A stretch of DNA of 64,000 nucleotides from Aedes albopictus. Taxonomy: Eukaryota > Arthropoda > Insecta > Diptera > Culicidae. Position 1 is the first letter of the stretch; each line of letters begins with the position of its first letter. The notes under the pieces are model-generated. The model made no database searches. It was not told where the DNA came from and saw only the letters and a program-made list of their open reading frames with translations. Shown here in pieces: positions 22,827 to 34,052 of this stretch. The stretch covers positions 89,081,228 to 89,145,227 of the forward strand of contig NC_085138.1 of the NCBI RefSeq assembly GCF_035046485.1. The letters are read 5' to 3'. Made by a program: the position numbers and the translations under genes.

Positions 22827-24477
22827 AGATGTTAAAGGAGATTCTGACTTTAATTTCTGAAACATTTCTTACAAAATACTAAGGGAATATTCGAAGATAT
22901 TTTAAGAATTCCTCGCAGCAGTTAACAGATAAACTTTTGGAAGATTTCCCGGAAGAATTCATGAAGGAATCCCTAAAAGTGGCTTTGCGGAGAGTTCAGA
23001 AATAAAGTTTAGCAGAGTTCTTAGAGGAATCTCCGGTCGAATACTATGAAAAATATATAAATTTAAGTCCTCAAAAGAACTTCTACAAAAGAAAAGTCCC
23101 TTCATATAGAGGAAATTTATCTTCGGAAGGATTTTAGGAGAAACTTCTTGAGGCAAAATTTTGGAGAAATCCTCATAAAAATTTTGAGAGAAACCCTTGA
23201 AGTAGTTTTTGCAAAGATTTTTGAAGGAATCCTCGGGTTAACTTTTCAAGAAAATTTTTTTCGAAAAAATTTCGTATAAAATTTCCGTAGAATTTCTCGA
23301 AAGTATTTCTTGAGGATTCCTTGGAGAAGTTTAAGAAGATTTTGTTTTCGTTTTTTGAAAGAATGCTCACAAAATTTTAAAGATTTTTCGAAGATTTTTC
23401 TAAGAATTCTCGGAACAGTTGAAAGATGAAATTTTGGAAGATTTTCCTGAAAAATGATCGAGAAATCCTTAAAAATACTGTAGCTATGCAGAGAATTCAG
23501 AAGTATAATATTTAATTAATTTAAGGGAGTTTTTAAAGGAATCTCCGGTCGAATACTTAAAAATATATAAATTTATGTCCTCAAAGGAAATTCTAGAAAA
23601 AAAAATGAAAGAGACTTATGGAGAAGGTTTTTTCGGAAGAATTTTAGGAGAAACTTTTTGAGACAAAATTTTGGATAAATCATCACATAAATTTTAGGAA
23701 AAAAAACTTGGAGTAGTTTCTGTAGGGATTTCTGGAGGAATCCTCGGGTTTCGAGCAGCAATTCTACGAAGAATTTTCGCCCAACGTTTCAATGGAATTT
23801 CTCGAAACTATTTCTTGAGGACTTCTTGGAGAAGTTAAAGGAATTTTTGTTTTTGATTTCTGGAAGAATTCTTACAGAATTTTAAAGATTATTCGAAGAC
23901 TTTTCATTGAAATCCTCGGAATAATTTAAAGATAAACTTTTGGAAGATTTTTCGGAAAAAAATTATGGAGAAATCCTTAAAAGTATACTTCCAGAAAGTG
24001 CGGAAGTAAAGTTTAGGGGAGTTTTTAGAGGAATCCCCGGACGAATCCTTTGAGAAAATTTTAAATTTATGTCCTCAAAGGAACTTCTAGAAAAAAACGT
24101 CAAAGGTACTTTTGGAGACGGTTTCTGAGAAATAATTTTAAGCGAAATGCTTGGGGTTGTTTTTGTAAGACTTTTTGTTGGATGAACTTTTGGAGAATTT
24201 TCGTAATTTCGGAAAAATTTCTCGAAGTATTTCTTGAGAATTTCTTGGAGAAACTAGTGTAGAATGTATATGAACTTTATGAGAGTTTCCTCTCACATAA
24301 TTTTGCAGGAATATTTGAAGTTATTTTTGGAGGAATCCTCGGAGGAGTTTGAAGATACATGTTTGGAAGATTTCTCGGTAGAATTTATGAAGGAATCCTT
24401 CCAGAGATTTCAGAAGTAAATTTGAAAAAAGTTTTAGAGAAATATGCGAATAATTTTTTCGAGAACTTTATAAATTT

Positions 24478-24781
24478 CTAGCTGTCCCGGCAAACTTTGT
24501 CTTGCCGTCTTGTGGTGGTTTGACAACTGTTGAGCTCAAAATAGCGCCGCACTCTAGATTGATTTTGTTTCGGTCGTGTTGATTTCCTTCCCAACTCATG
24601 GAAAATGAGTTCTTTATCATTTTTGTTACTTTTCTAGTCGATTTTCGTTACTTTTTGTACATATAAACACAGCCACCATGAATACGAACAGAACCGTGCA
24701 AGAATCATGCTGATCAGTTCATCCGTTCTTGATTTTTGTTGCCTCAAAGGAATTTCAAACTCATTTTTATATACATAGATA
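24478..24781 (+). mobile_element. LINE-tail-like interspersed repeat (CTAGCTGTCCCGGCAAAC family)
   Basis: The insertion begins CTAGCTGTCCCGGCAAACTT and ends in ATACATAGATAGAT. The start is a widespread dispersed-repeat motif and the TAGA-type 3' end resembles RTE-like LINEs. It splits an array unit: the flanks would join to ATAAATTTATGTCCTC, as in sister units. No clear TSD. It has no coding capacity, so it is either a truncated LINE or a SINE-like derivative. Confidence 0.65.
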
Positions 24782-25063
24782 GATGTCCTCGAAGGAAATT
24801 CTGAAGGAATCTTTACCAAAAACCTCTGGGTTCGATTTTTTGAAACATCCTCGAAGGCGTCCTCACAGCAACATTTAAAAGAATCTCAGTAGGTGTTTCT
24901 GGAGAAATTCACGGATGAACTTCTAAAAGATAAATTGATAGAAGAATTTCCTGTAAGAAGAAATTTCAAAGGACAAACACATTTTTTTGAGAAATTTTTA
25001 CACGAATACTTGAAAAATCCTCGACGACATTTCAGAGAAATCCTTCGACGTATATTCAGTGTA

Positions 25064-25400
25064 CTTTCCGGAAGGTTTTGCCTTTCTCGTTCATCAAAGT
25101 GAACTGAAACGCTGTATGTTTACTCAAAAAACAAGTTTTCGACAGAAGGCTCGGAGGTTCAAGTCACATATGCCAATCAACTCAGTTCTACGAATTGAGA
25201 TGATGTCTGTATGTGTGTATGTATGTCTGTCTGTGCGCAAACAGAATTCACTCACTTTTAAAACACTTCCCATTGGTCGATTTTTCGGATTATAGCTCGA
25301 ATCGAGCCAGAATTTTACCGCATTGTTTGCTATTTAAAATGGTCTGGATCGGTCAAGGCGTTCCGGAGTTATGGCCATTTCAGTGATCCGGACCAGCACC
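25064..25400 (+). repeat. Dispersed repeat, GCCTTTCTCGT family, copy 1
   Basis: This copy shares an ordered series of words with positions 41634-41776: TTTTGCCTTTCTCGT, GTTTACTC/GTTCACTC, AAGGCTCGGAGG/AAGGCCCGGAGA, CACATATGCCAATCAACTCAG and GATGATGTCTGT. It is longer here, continuing through a TATGTCTGTCTGTGC tract to CAGCACCGG. No TSD or TIR is evident and it is non-coding. Confidence 0.75.
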
Positions 25401-25499
25401 GGTAGAGCTCACCGTATATAAAACTGAAACAAGCCTTATCATGCGACACATCGAACTGAAGCGATTTTATTAATTTTTAGCATGGTTGACACATTTTGT

Positions 25500-26880
25500 G
25501 CGGAAATCAACACTGGAGACCAGAACTTCCACGATGTCAGCCCAGAATTCTAGATGGCAGCCTAATATTCAAGATGGCGGCTCCAAACTCAAGATGGTGG
25601 CTGATCAATAGAGTTTTAGGCTCTAAAACCATGCAATATGGGGTACATTTGGTATGGAGAAGATGTCTGGAGCCCATAAGTGGAGACCAGAATATCCTAG
25701 ATGGTTGTCTGAAATCCAAGATGGCGGTCAAAACTCTAAGATGGTGGCTCAAAATTCAAGATGGCGTCTGTTTATTGGAGTTTTAGTTTAGGGCCTATAA
25801 AAACATGTAATATGGGTATATGTGGTATGAGGAAGATGTCCGGAGTCAAAAAATGGCGACTAGAATATCCAAGATGGTGGTCTAAAATGCAAGATGGCGG
25901 CTCCAAATTCAAGATGGCGGCTGATTAATGGAGTTTTAGGCCCCAAAACCATGCAGTATGGGTATATTTGGTATGGGGGAGATGTACGGAGTCCATAAAT
26001 GGTGACCAGAATATCCAAGATGGCGACCTAAAACCCAAGAAGGCGGCTCCAAATTCAAGATGGCGGCTGATTAATGGAGTTTAAGGCTGTAGAACCATGC
26101 AATAATGGTGTATTTGGTATGGGAAAGATGTCTGGACTCCGAAAATGGTGACCAGAATAACCAAGATGGCGATCTGAAATCCAAGATGGTGGCTCCTAAT
26201 TCAAGATGGCGTCTATTTAATGAAGTTTAGGCTCTACATAAGCTATATGGGTATATTTGGTAAAGGGTAGTTGTTTTGACTAAAGAACTGGTGACCACAA
26301 TATTCAAGATGGCGATCACAAATTCAAGATGGTGGCTCCTAATTCAAGGTGGTGGCTGATGAATGGAGTTTTAGGCTCTAGAACCATGCAATATGGGTAT
26401 ATATGGTATGGGGAAGATGTCTGGACTCCAAAAATGGTGACCAGAATATCCAATATTGCGATCTAAAATCCAAGATGGTTGCTCCAAATTTTAGATGGTG
26501 GCTGTTTAATCGAGTTTTAGGCTCTAGAACCATGCAATAATGGTATATTTGGTATAGGGAAGATGTCTGAACTCCAAAAATGGCGACCATAACATCCAAG
26601 ATGGCGGCTCCTACTTCAATTTGGCGCCTGTTTGATGGGGTTTTAGGCTCTAAAATCATGCAATATGGGTATATTTGGTATGCGGAAGATGTCTGCAGTT
26701 CAAAATTGGCGACCAGAACATCCAAGATAGCGACTAAAATCCAAGATGGCGGCTGTTTGATGGTATTTTGGGCTCAAAACCCTAGCAATAATGGTATATC
26801 TCGTATGGGGAAGAAGTCTGGAGTTCAAAATTGACGACCAGTATATCCAAGTTGGTGCACTTAAATCCAAAATTGCGATG
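25500..26880. repeat. ~145 bp satellite, about nine diverged units, rich in AAGATGGC motifs
   Basis: The marker word ATGCAATATGGGTATATTTG recurs at about 25631, 25806, 25951, 26097, 26240, 26387, 26532, 26659 and 26784. The modal spacing is 143-147 bp, with one unit near 175 and two near 126. Each unit also carries GGGGAAGATGTCTGGAGTCC, ATGGCGACCAGAATATCC and one to three CAAGATGGCGGCTCC-like words. I count 12 exact AAGATGGC occurrences. Units differ by about 10-20 percent by eye. Non-coding. Confidence 0.9.
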
Positions 26881-26989
26881 AAAAAAAAAAGATAACAGCT
26901 TTTTCTTAAGAGTTTATCGCTTAAACATCGAACGCTAGTTGAACAATATGATTTCTGGTGCCATATAATGGATTTTTGTTAAACTTATG

Positions 26990-27230
26990 AAAGTGCAATA
27001 CAGGTAATCTTTGATATAACAAACCTTCGATGTAACGAATACGACATAACGTACATTTTGCTTCGATATAACGTACAACATTGATTTTTTTTTCAAGTAA
27101 TAACCACCACATAAACTCGTCACTCGAATGAATTATTGGTTGCATCATGAACCTTGTTACCCAGAATTTGTGAAAATTGGGAAGAACATTAGTGTAAGTT
27201 ATATCGAAACACAAAAAACGAAATAACTTT
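26990..27230. repeat. TTCGATATAACG-motif repeat, possible MITE
   Basis: Several spaced variants of GATATAACG(TAC) occur (about 27011-27085) with an inverted AGTTATATCGAAAC near 27196. Such subterminal motif clusters are typical of MITEs, but I could not define termini or a TSD. Confidence 0.4.
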
Positions 27231-27289
27231 ATCGTGAAAACTCATGTTTTTATTGGTTTTGCGAATTGCACCGAAATTATTATTTGGGG

Positions 27290-27360
27290 TTAATTTCACG
27301 TCCCATGTTGAAATGGGTTTTCCGAAGGCACGAGAAAGGCACCATCACCGCTAGGTGGAT
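27290..27360 (-). repeat. Dispersed repeat end, CACGAGAAAGGCACC
   Basis: Contains CGAGAAAGGC, the complement of the GCCTTTCTCG word that opens the dispersed repeats at 25.07 and 41.63 kb, followed by ATCACCGCTAGGTGG. Probably a short fragment of the same family in the opposite orientation. Confidence 0.45.
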
Positions 27361-27369
27361 TAATTAGGG

Positions 27370-27640
27370 TTTTTTTAAATGATTTTTCTAGGAATTCCTC
27401 TGGAAATTCTTCTCAAGTCGAAATAGAAATTACCCAAAGGATATACCCAGGAACTCCTCTAGAGGTTTCTACAGAAATTATTTACTGGATTTCTACAGTT
27501 ATTCCTGTGGAGTTACGTCCTGTAATTTCTTCAGAAATTCTTCCAGAGCTTCCTCTAGCAATTTCACTTGAAATTTCACCAAGGATTTCTCTAGTGATTC
27601 CTCTTGGGAGTTTTCAGAGATTTTCCATTTTCCAGAGACT
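27370..27640. repeat. Decayed gaattcctgga-type repeat, block 7
   Basis: Words such as AGGAATTCCTCTGGAAATTC in the opposite sense to the earlier blocks. Nothing coding. Confidence 0.6.
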
Positions 27641-27649
27641 CATCCGAAG

Positions 27650-30005
27650 ATTTTGCCATAAGTTGCACTTGTTGCAGCTGAAATGCAGGCTTTGTCCCAG
27701 TTGAAACATTGCGTCAAGATGAAGAAAATGAGGCAAAAAATTCCACTTCCCTTCCGCACAATTTTGACTAAACGTTCGAATTCGATATTATATCTCAAAA
27801 CAGTGTTGATCGATCATTGACATTTTGCAGTGCTGCCAGTTTCAGAGATAATTTTATAGAACCGTTTTTTACAGACAAGTTTTTAAAATAAATGTAGACG
27901 GCTTGCTGATAATGAGTTCTTTATCTACAATTAACATATGAACTATCCCAATTGTAATCAATAACATATTCTGATTTTTATATTAGTATAGCAGTGTTGC
28001 CAGCTTTCAGAAAAAAAAACTTTGTATTATTCTATGCAACATTTAATAGCATCTAAGGTCCACTTTATTTTGCCGAAGAGTCCGGTATATTGTAGACATT
28101 CATAAGTACATATTCAGCTATATTTGATTATATTTTATCAGTGTTGCCATCTAACAGCAGAAATAATGCCATCAGGAGCTGTCACTGGTTGGCCTTTGAG
28201 TCCTGAGTATGAAACTGCTAGTTTTTTTTCCTGTTGTGGCGTCAGCGACGTCCATATGCTGGTCATGGGTAAGGACTGATGATACATTTACTCACCCACG
28301 GCATCCACGGGTTATCCAAACATGATGTTTTGTGCTGTTAACTTTTGATATCCATTAAATCATTTGTGCTTGATTTCACAAGGTAAACGATATATCTACA
28401 TAAAACAAGTTCTCCCAGGTTCGTGTCTCATATCTAGGAAATATGTAGCTCAAACATCACACCATTGCGTCGCAACATCAAGCTTCCTGATGCAACAGTC
28501 AGTAGTCGCTGCAAACCTTCACGTACTCCCCGCAGATACACCGTGCCCTCATTAAACTCGTCGTAGGACTTCATCTGCTAGGTGCAGCACCGCTGGCGCT
28601 GGGTTATAGCGAGCCAATAACCATAATAATAATAATAATCCTCAGCCCAGGCGATAAAGCGTCAATAAATATTAAACTTTTGCACCGCCGCCGATGCGGC
28701 GAGCGTCTCACGCGAATGTGTGCTCCATATTTCTTGTCGGAATGAACTCGGACATTTCTCGAAATGGTCATGCAATAATCATCTGGGCTGCTGCTGCTGT
28801 CGGCTCGGCGCCCGCCAGCGCCACCGCTCTATTTAGTGGGTTGCCAGTTTCCTCACAGACAGTACGAACACACTTTCACTCCAGTTCAGCGAGAGCTGCT
28901 TTGACATTTATTCAACGAGTTGGCGAGCGCCACCACCGTATTCACGTCCGTCCACCGATTAACGGAGAAGATTAATTGCTCGTTGTAACGCAATCAATGC
29001 GCGAGGCAAATATCTACCAATCATAATTGTACGCTAATTAATTGCAGAAAACCAGCCCATAGAAGACCCGGTCTAAGTCTAATGGCAACTAAATTTGTCC
29101 CATCGGATCTGGAAATTATCAACGCGAAGAACCAGTTCATGAAGAGTTTAGAGCCTAGTCCTAGAGTGCGCGTGTTGTACACCAAGCTTTCAGCTAAGTG
29201 CCTGCGTTCTCTTATCCAATCTCGATATCACCGTGCACAGTCCAAATAAACATTTACAATAAATGCTGGTCACACCGCCAACCGACGACGACGACGACGA
29301 CGACGACGGACTAGGTATTTGCTCAATCACACTTTGCACCTTTCCATCCATTTTATGCCTTCTTTTAGGGAGGCGGTTGGGGTAAAGTTGACGGCGGGGA
29401 AACCTCTTTCCCAAGGAGTAGGAAAGTGCTGTACCCCCTCACTTCACAGTAACGAGCAAAAAAAAAGATAAAAATGAAGATTTTGGATACAATTTTGGTT
29501 TTTGTTCAAACAGGCAAGCTTTTGACAATCCACTAACCGAAATGAACCTGTGACGCTTCCAATCACCGCTAAAATTGTCATATTGACACGAGTGCGAGAC
29601 ATAAACACCATAGTTTACAGTAGGCAAGCGAATTCAGGATGTCTTACATTGCAGTAGTAAGTATATTCGCAGTTACGGCAACTTCTTGAATTTTTCAATA
29701 AAAATCTAAAAAAAAATTTTGATGGATTTAGAGAACGCTTTTTGTTACTATTTTTGTCTGAATTTCTGGATTAAGGAAAATTTAGGGCAATAAATCAGTA
29801 AAATACATAGGAACCATTGGTGGCTCCATTGAGGATACTCTCAATTGAATCCCAAAAAGATACAGAAAACGGTGATCAAAACAACGAAATGAAAAAAAAA
29901 GGATACTTGAGAACGATTCCTTGTAAAAAATGAACATTTTTAAGTAGTTTTTGACAGAAAATCTTTACAGGATTCGTATAGTTTCTTATAGATTTGATGT
30001 GTATT
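27650..30005. other. Mostly unique non-coding DNA
   Basis: No gene is supportable. There is an (ATA)n tract near 28623-28638 and a (GAC)n tract at 29283-29309. A 93-aa plus-strand frame at 28694-28975 has no domain. Positions about 29740-29850 resemble 33990-34050 plus 35325-35400 (see findings). Confidence 0.4.
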
Positions 30006-30342
30006 TGTACAGTGGCGATGTTGGCGATGTACCATCAAGTATCAGTAGGCCGGCTCCAGAGGCACATTCTCCTCCATTTGGGAAATTTGTGCCATCGCCA
30101 TAAACACGAGCCTATTCATCATTTACCTGACGGAGAAGGGAAGGAAAAAGGATAGAACAGGGGAAATGATAGGTAAGGGAATAGGATCGTCATACACGCA
30201 AAAGCGGATGGATTCACATAGCGTCCTGAAAATGACACTGTAAAAACACATAAAGCGTAAAGAGAGCTTATAGCTCTTTACCACAGTGGGTCAAGAACAA
30301 CAGAACGTCCTGAAGATTCAGGTTTCTGAAGACAGTTTCACT

Positions 30343-31065
30343 TCATAAGTGTTTTCCGAGTACTCGGAAACGCAGTTGCACAAAAACTGGCCAGTTACAT
30401 TTTAAATGATACGAAGTTCCATAATCGGATTCACAGCTATCACATGCAAATGAATCAGCTTGCTGAATATTCGCCATGTGATAGCTGAGTCGGCAGTGGT
30501 CAGTCAATGCTGTGACCAGCATGCTGCAATTCTGCTTTGACAGATTTGTTATATACTTCGCCACCTCTAGAGATGTAAAAACGGTGCAGTGTCTGCCAAA
30601 TGGAAAAGACTGATACAGCCTTAGCTCACGAGAATAAACACCAGCACCTGCTCGACCTTCGAGAAGGGAGCCATCAGTGTAGCATACGATGCCGTCTGAA
30701 ATACTTCTCTCCAGATATCCAGATGTCCACTCTTCCCGGGAATGGAATTTCGTGGAAAATGTTCTATATAGAAAATTACAAGCAATTGTAAGATCACTTG
30801 GAGCAAGGACAACTTTATCCCAATTCACCAAAAGTAGAAGCAACGAGCTGTGTGTTGATGTGCAGTTCACAGGAGTTTCCTCTAGAAGACCGAGTACCCT
30901 TAGACAGTAAGTGCAAGAAAGTGCTTCTTGTTTGAGATGAATTTGTAGTGGAGCAACGTCAAAGAGAACTTCGAGCGCTGCCGTGGGAGTTGAAGAGAAA
31001 GCTCCAGACATCGCCGTTAAGCACATCCTTTGGAGATGGCTTAATTTTGATTGGACCGTTCTCAC
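30343..31065 (-). pseudogene. LINE thumb and RNase H domain (LOA-like ORF2, C-terminal part)
   Basis: The 240-aa minus-strand frame begins in the post-RT thumb (LSHLQRMCLTAMSGAFSSTP) and runs into RNase H, with IVCYTDGSLLEGRAGAGVYS carrying the first catalytic Asp. The following block FPFGRHCTVFTSLEVAKYI lacks the usual extended sequence with Glu and the next Asp, so part of RNase H appears deleted. Positions 160 onward then jump to a C-terminal Cys/His segment, CDSCESDYGTSYHLKCNWPVF, similar to a gag-knuckle-like tail found in such LINEs. Confidence 0.8.
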
Positions 31066-32354
31066 TTCGCTCTTTTGCCATCACACAAGACATCCGTAAG
31101 CCAATATTGGAAGAATAACAGTTGTGTAAATCCATATAAATACTTGGGTTTTAGACCCCAAGTTGTACCAAAGGTTCGCCGACATTGCCCGAAGGCCATA
31201 CAAGATTTCTTGATTCTGAACTCAACATGAGGTGTCCAGGAAAGCTTGGAATCGAGAATAACCCCAACGTACTTTACCTGTTCAGTCACATTGATTTCAG
31301 AATCAAAGAGACGTAAAGGTTGAACACCATTACGGTTTCGCTTTTTCGTGAAAAGAACAATAGATGTTTTACTCGGATTTACCGAAAGGCCATATTGGCG
31401 ACACCAACCCTCAACTACCTGAAGGGCGCTTTGCATCAGGTCGAAAAGGGTGGTGATACACATACCAACTAACAATGTTAGGTAGTCGTCGGCAAAACCA
31501 TAAGTAGGAAAACCGCTATCATTGAGTTGCCTCAATAGCGTATCTGCTACGAGAATCCACAAAAGTGGTGACAAGGCTCCCCCTTGGAGGCATCCACAAA
31601 CACTCAATTTCCTAATCGCTGCTTGACGCAATGTCTACAAGAGATGTCGGTTTTTGAACATTTGTTGAATCCAATTTGGAAATCTTTGGAGATATACCAT
31701 GACCCCGTACGGCTTCCAATATAGCATCGAAAGGCACGTTGTCAAAGGCTGCCTCGATATCTAAGAAAACATCCAAGCAGGATTGCTTTTAAGCACATGC
31801 CTTCTTGATATCGTAAACAACTTTGTGTAAAAGAGTAACAGTGGACTTTCCAGATTGGTAAGCATGTTGGTTCACATGAAGAGGCACATTGGCCAGATGA
31901 ACATCACGGATGTGATGATCGACAATGCATTCCAAGCATTTCAGAAGAAAAGAGGCCAACTGATAGATCTGAAACTCTTTGCTTCTTCATACGACGCACG
32001 ACCCACTTTCGGAATAAACTTTACAGTAATATCCCGTGAGGATTTGGGAATATACCCTGTAGCAAAACTGCAAACAAGTAGTTGTTTCAAAACATGTTTG
32101 AAATGATCAAATCCCTTATGAAGCAAAAAAGGATAAATCCCATCTGCCTCAGGAGATTTGAAAGGAGCAAAGCTATTAAGTGTCCATTCAATCGATTCTA
32201 TAGTTACAATACTCCGAGCTGAAGCTAAAGAATCATAACTACAAGAAAAGACAACAGGTTTATCCGGAGCTGTAATATCCACACATCCGGGGTAAATAGT
32301 GTGTACTGAATAAACATTCCAAAACTTCCTCATCAGAGGAACTGAAATCACCAT
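31062..32354 (-). pseudogene. LINE reverse transcriptase (LOA-like ORF2, central part)
   Basis: The frame at 32354-31941 holds APFKSPEADGIYPFLL and VKFIPKVGRASYEEAKSFRS, the start of RT; a Trp expected in YIPKSSRDIT is Ser. A stretch at about 31800-31640 encodes CLDVFLDIEAAFDNVPF (motif A) but has an in-frame TAA just upstream and a frameshift after it. The frame at 31631-31062 holds CLQGGALSPLLW and YGFADDYLTLLVG (motif C, F-A-D-D), then LSVNPSKTSIVLF and VKYVGVILDSKLSW. All catalytic Asp residues survive, but not in one reading frame. Confidence 0.87.
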
Positions 32355-33428
32355 TTGGCAAACGAAGCTCGTGCACTTGAAAATTCTTAGATTTTGCCAG
32401 GATTTTGTTCAACCGACTGGCTTCACTCACACTGGAAACATTTGTACAAAGGTTTTTCCAGCCGGATCGTTCAGCAGACCGAAGAGCTTTCTGGTAGGCC
32501 TTGCGAGCCGACCTGAAAACCTCCGATCCAGCAGAACGTCGTCTGTTCCAACTCATTCTACATTGTTTCCCGAGCTTCGCCAGATCAGAGTTCCACCAAG
32601 GGGTTCCTCTTGTGATCTTCACAGACCGCAGAGAGCAAGCTCCTTCCAAATCTTCCATGATGAAGGCCGTTGTAATATCAACGGCATCATCTAAATCACT
32701 TGGAGTGTCAATGGATGGTGAGCATCCATGAGATTTGGTTGCAACCAAATCGGTACAGAGATCCCAGTTGGTTGACCGGGGGTTCCTGAAACGCAATGTT
32801 TGCGAAGTAACAATTAAATGTTCAAAAAAGATATAGCGATGGTCAGATAAAGATTCTTCATCTGACACATGCCAATTGGTCAGCTCGTGACTAATTCTGC
32901 TAGAGCTAAGTGTTATATCTAACACCTCCTCTCTAGCAGATACCATGAAGGTTGGGCGGTTGCCTATGTTAAGTAATGCAAGATCTGTACTACTTAAGTA
33001 CTCCATCAAACTGGAGCCTCTCAAGTTAATGTCTGAGCTGCCCCAGATGATATGGTGAGCATTAACATCACTGCCAACAATTAGCGGTCTTTTGAAGTGC
33101 AGCATGCGATGACTTGTTTGAAAGCATCCGTAGGGGATGGTTCATCATGCCGTAAATACACAGAACAATAGACGTATTTCCTGTTGAGGTTTCCAACAGA
33201 TACATCGATTGTGATAGCACATATATCTCTAGTAGTTAGTTCAGAGATGAGTGTAGCAACTATTGCGTTGTTGACAAGCACACATACTCGAGGCATGACA
33301 CATGAGTTTGCAATTTCATTTTTACTGAAAGTAGCAAACACCGGATTCACAAGGTTTCCTAGATAGAAATTCCCCTTACGAAAGTAAGGTTCTTGGACTA
33401 ACGCCAAACTACTACCCAAACTAGGCAA
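32260..33428 (-). pseudogene. LINE endonuclease domain and linker (LOA-like ORF2, N-terminal part)
   Basis: Two overlapping minus-strand frames make up the domain. The first (33428-33081) has LALVQEPYFRKGNFYLGN, containing the catalytic Glu of exonuclease/endonuclease/phosphatase enzymes. The second (33105-32260) has IVGSDVNAHHIIWGS (the catalytic D-x-N block) and LSDHRYIFFE (the terminal S-D-H). The linker TPWWNSDLAKLGKQCRMSWN follows. A frameshift near 33090 joins the two. The protein would nick target DNA to prime reverse transcription. The leader between about 33430 and 33960 has only a short 61-aa frame. Confidence 0.85.
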
Positions 33429-34052
33429 GATTTAACTCTTAACAATCACAGCACAAAAAAGAACAGCAGCAACAAAACCAGTTCGGTAGGGATTGGAAAA
33501 CGCCAAAGGCGAGGGTACACAGAATACACTGTGTAAATCGCATAATGCGAAACCATATAGGTGAGAATGTAAACTAATTAACAACATCTTCATAATCCCG
33601 CCCTTATTTAGCCTCAAGTGAGACTAAAGAAGGGCAGCTGATTGTCTCAGAGGAACACAAGGTCCACTGCACCATTGTTCCGATTAGCGCAGTAAGCGCA
33701 ACATACTGTGTAGGGCGCCCTGGTACTCCACAGGCTCCTTTAGCGGTTAGGTTTTTATTAGACCCCCCCCCTCAGCCATTCATTCCTAGGCACGGTGAGC
33801 ACAAAGCCGCATCACACCATGAATTAGGGGTCACCTGTTGGTGGACTCTTACCACCGGAACAGGCGGTCCGTAGTGTTATTCTTAGCCAATTGAGACAAT
33901 CGCTACCGACACTACACAGCTATCTAACTAATTAAGCTATCTGATCGAGAAAAGAAGTTAATATTCATACGGACTCGAACAGCCAGGCTTTGTTATTATC
34001 GAAATTTATTGATTTTCTGTCTGAATTTTTGGATAAAAAATAGAGCAATGTA

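Larger units (their letters stand above)
20990..24900. repeat. Tandem array of ~0.41-0.51 kb degenerate units
   Basis: The phrase GGAATCTCCGGTCGAAT recurs at about 21451, 23026, 23538 and (diverged) 24030, each followed about 40-50 bp later by TGTCCTCAAAGGAACTTCT (21492, 23073, 23578, 24069, 24785). After subtracting the three insertions listed below, spacings are about 460, 510, 490 and 410 bp. Each unit is built from GGAAGAATTTTAGGAGAAA-like words, so this is a higher-order version of the simple repeat seen elsewhere. Non-coding; frames are artefacts. Confidence 0.8.
30010..33960 (-). mobile_element. LOA-like non-LTR retrotransposon, ORF2 with EN, RT and RNase H, decayed
   Basis: On the minus strand the order is 5' leader (33960-33430), apurinic-like endonuclease, reverse transcriptase with FADD, and RNase H, then a 3' UTR to about 30010. 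Presence of RNase H after RT restricts it to LINE groups such as I, R1 or LOA. The RT and post-RT sequence looks most like the mosquito LOA/Lian type, which is my inference. ORF1 is not recognisable in the window. At least three frameshifts or stops separate the pieces. No TSD was found. Confidence 0.88.

Noticed and set aside
20990..24900. CRISPR-like appearance of regularly recurring phrases
   Set aside because: Units are about 0.5 kb, diverged, without short identical repeats or unique spacers, and the context is eukaryotic.
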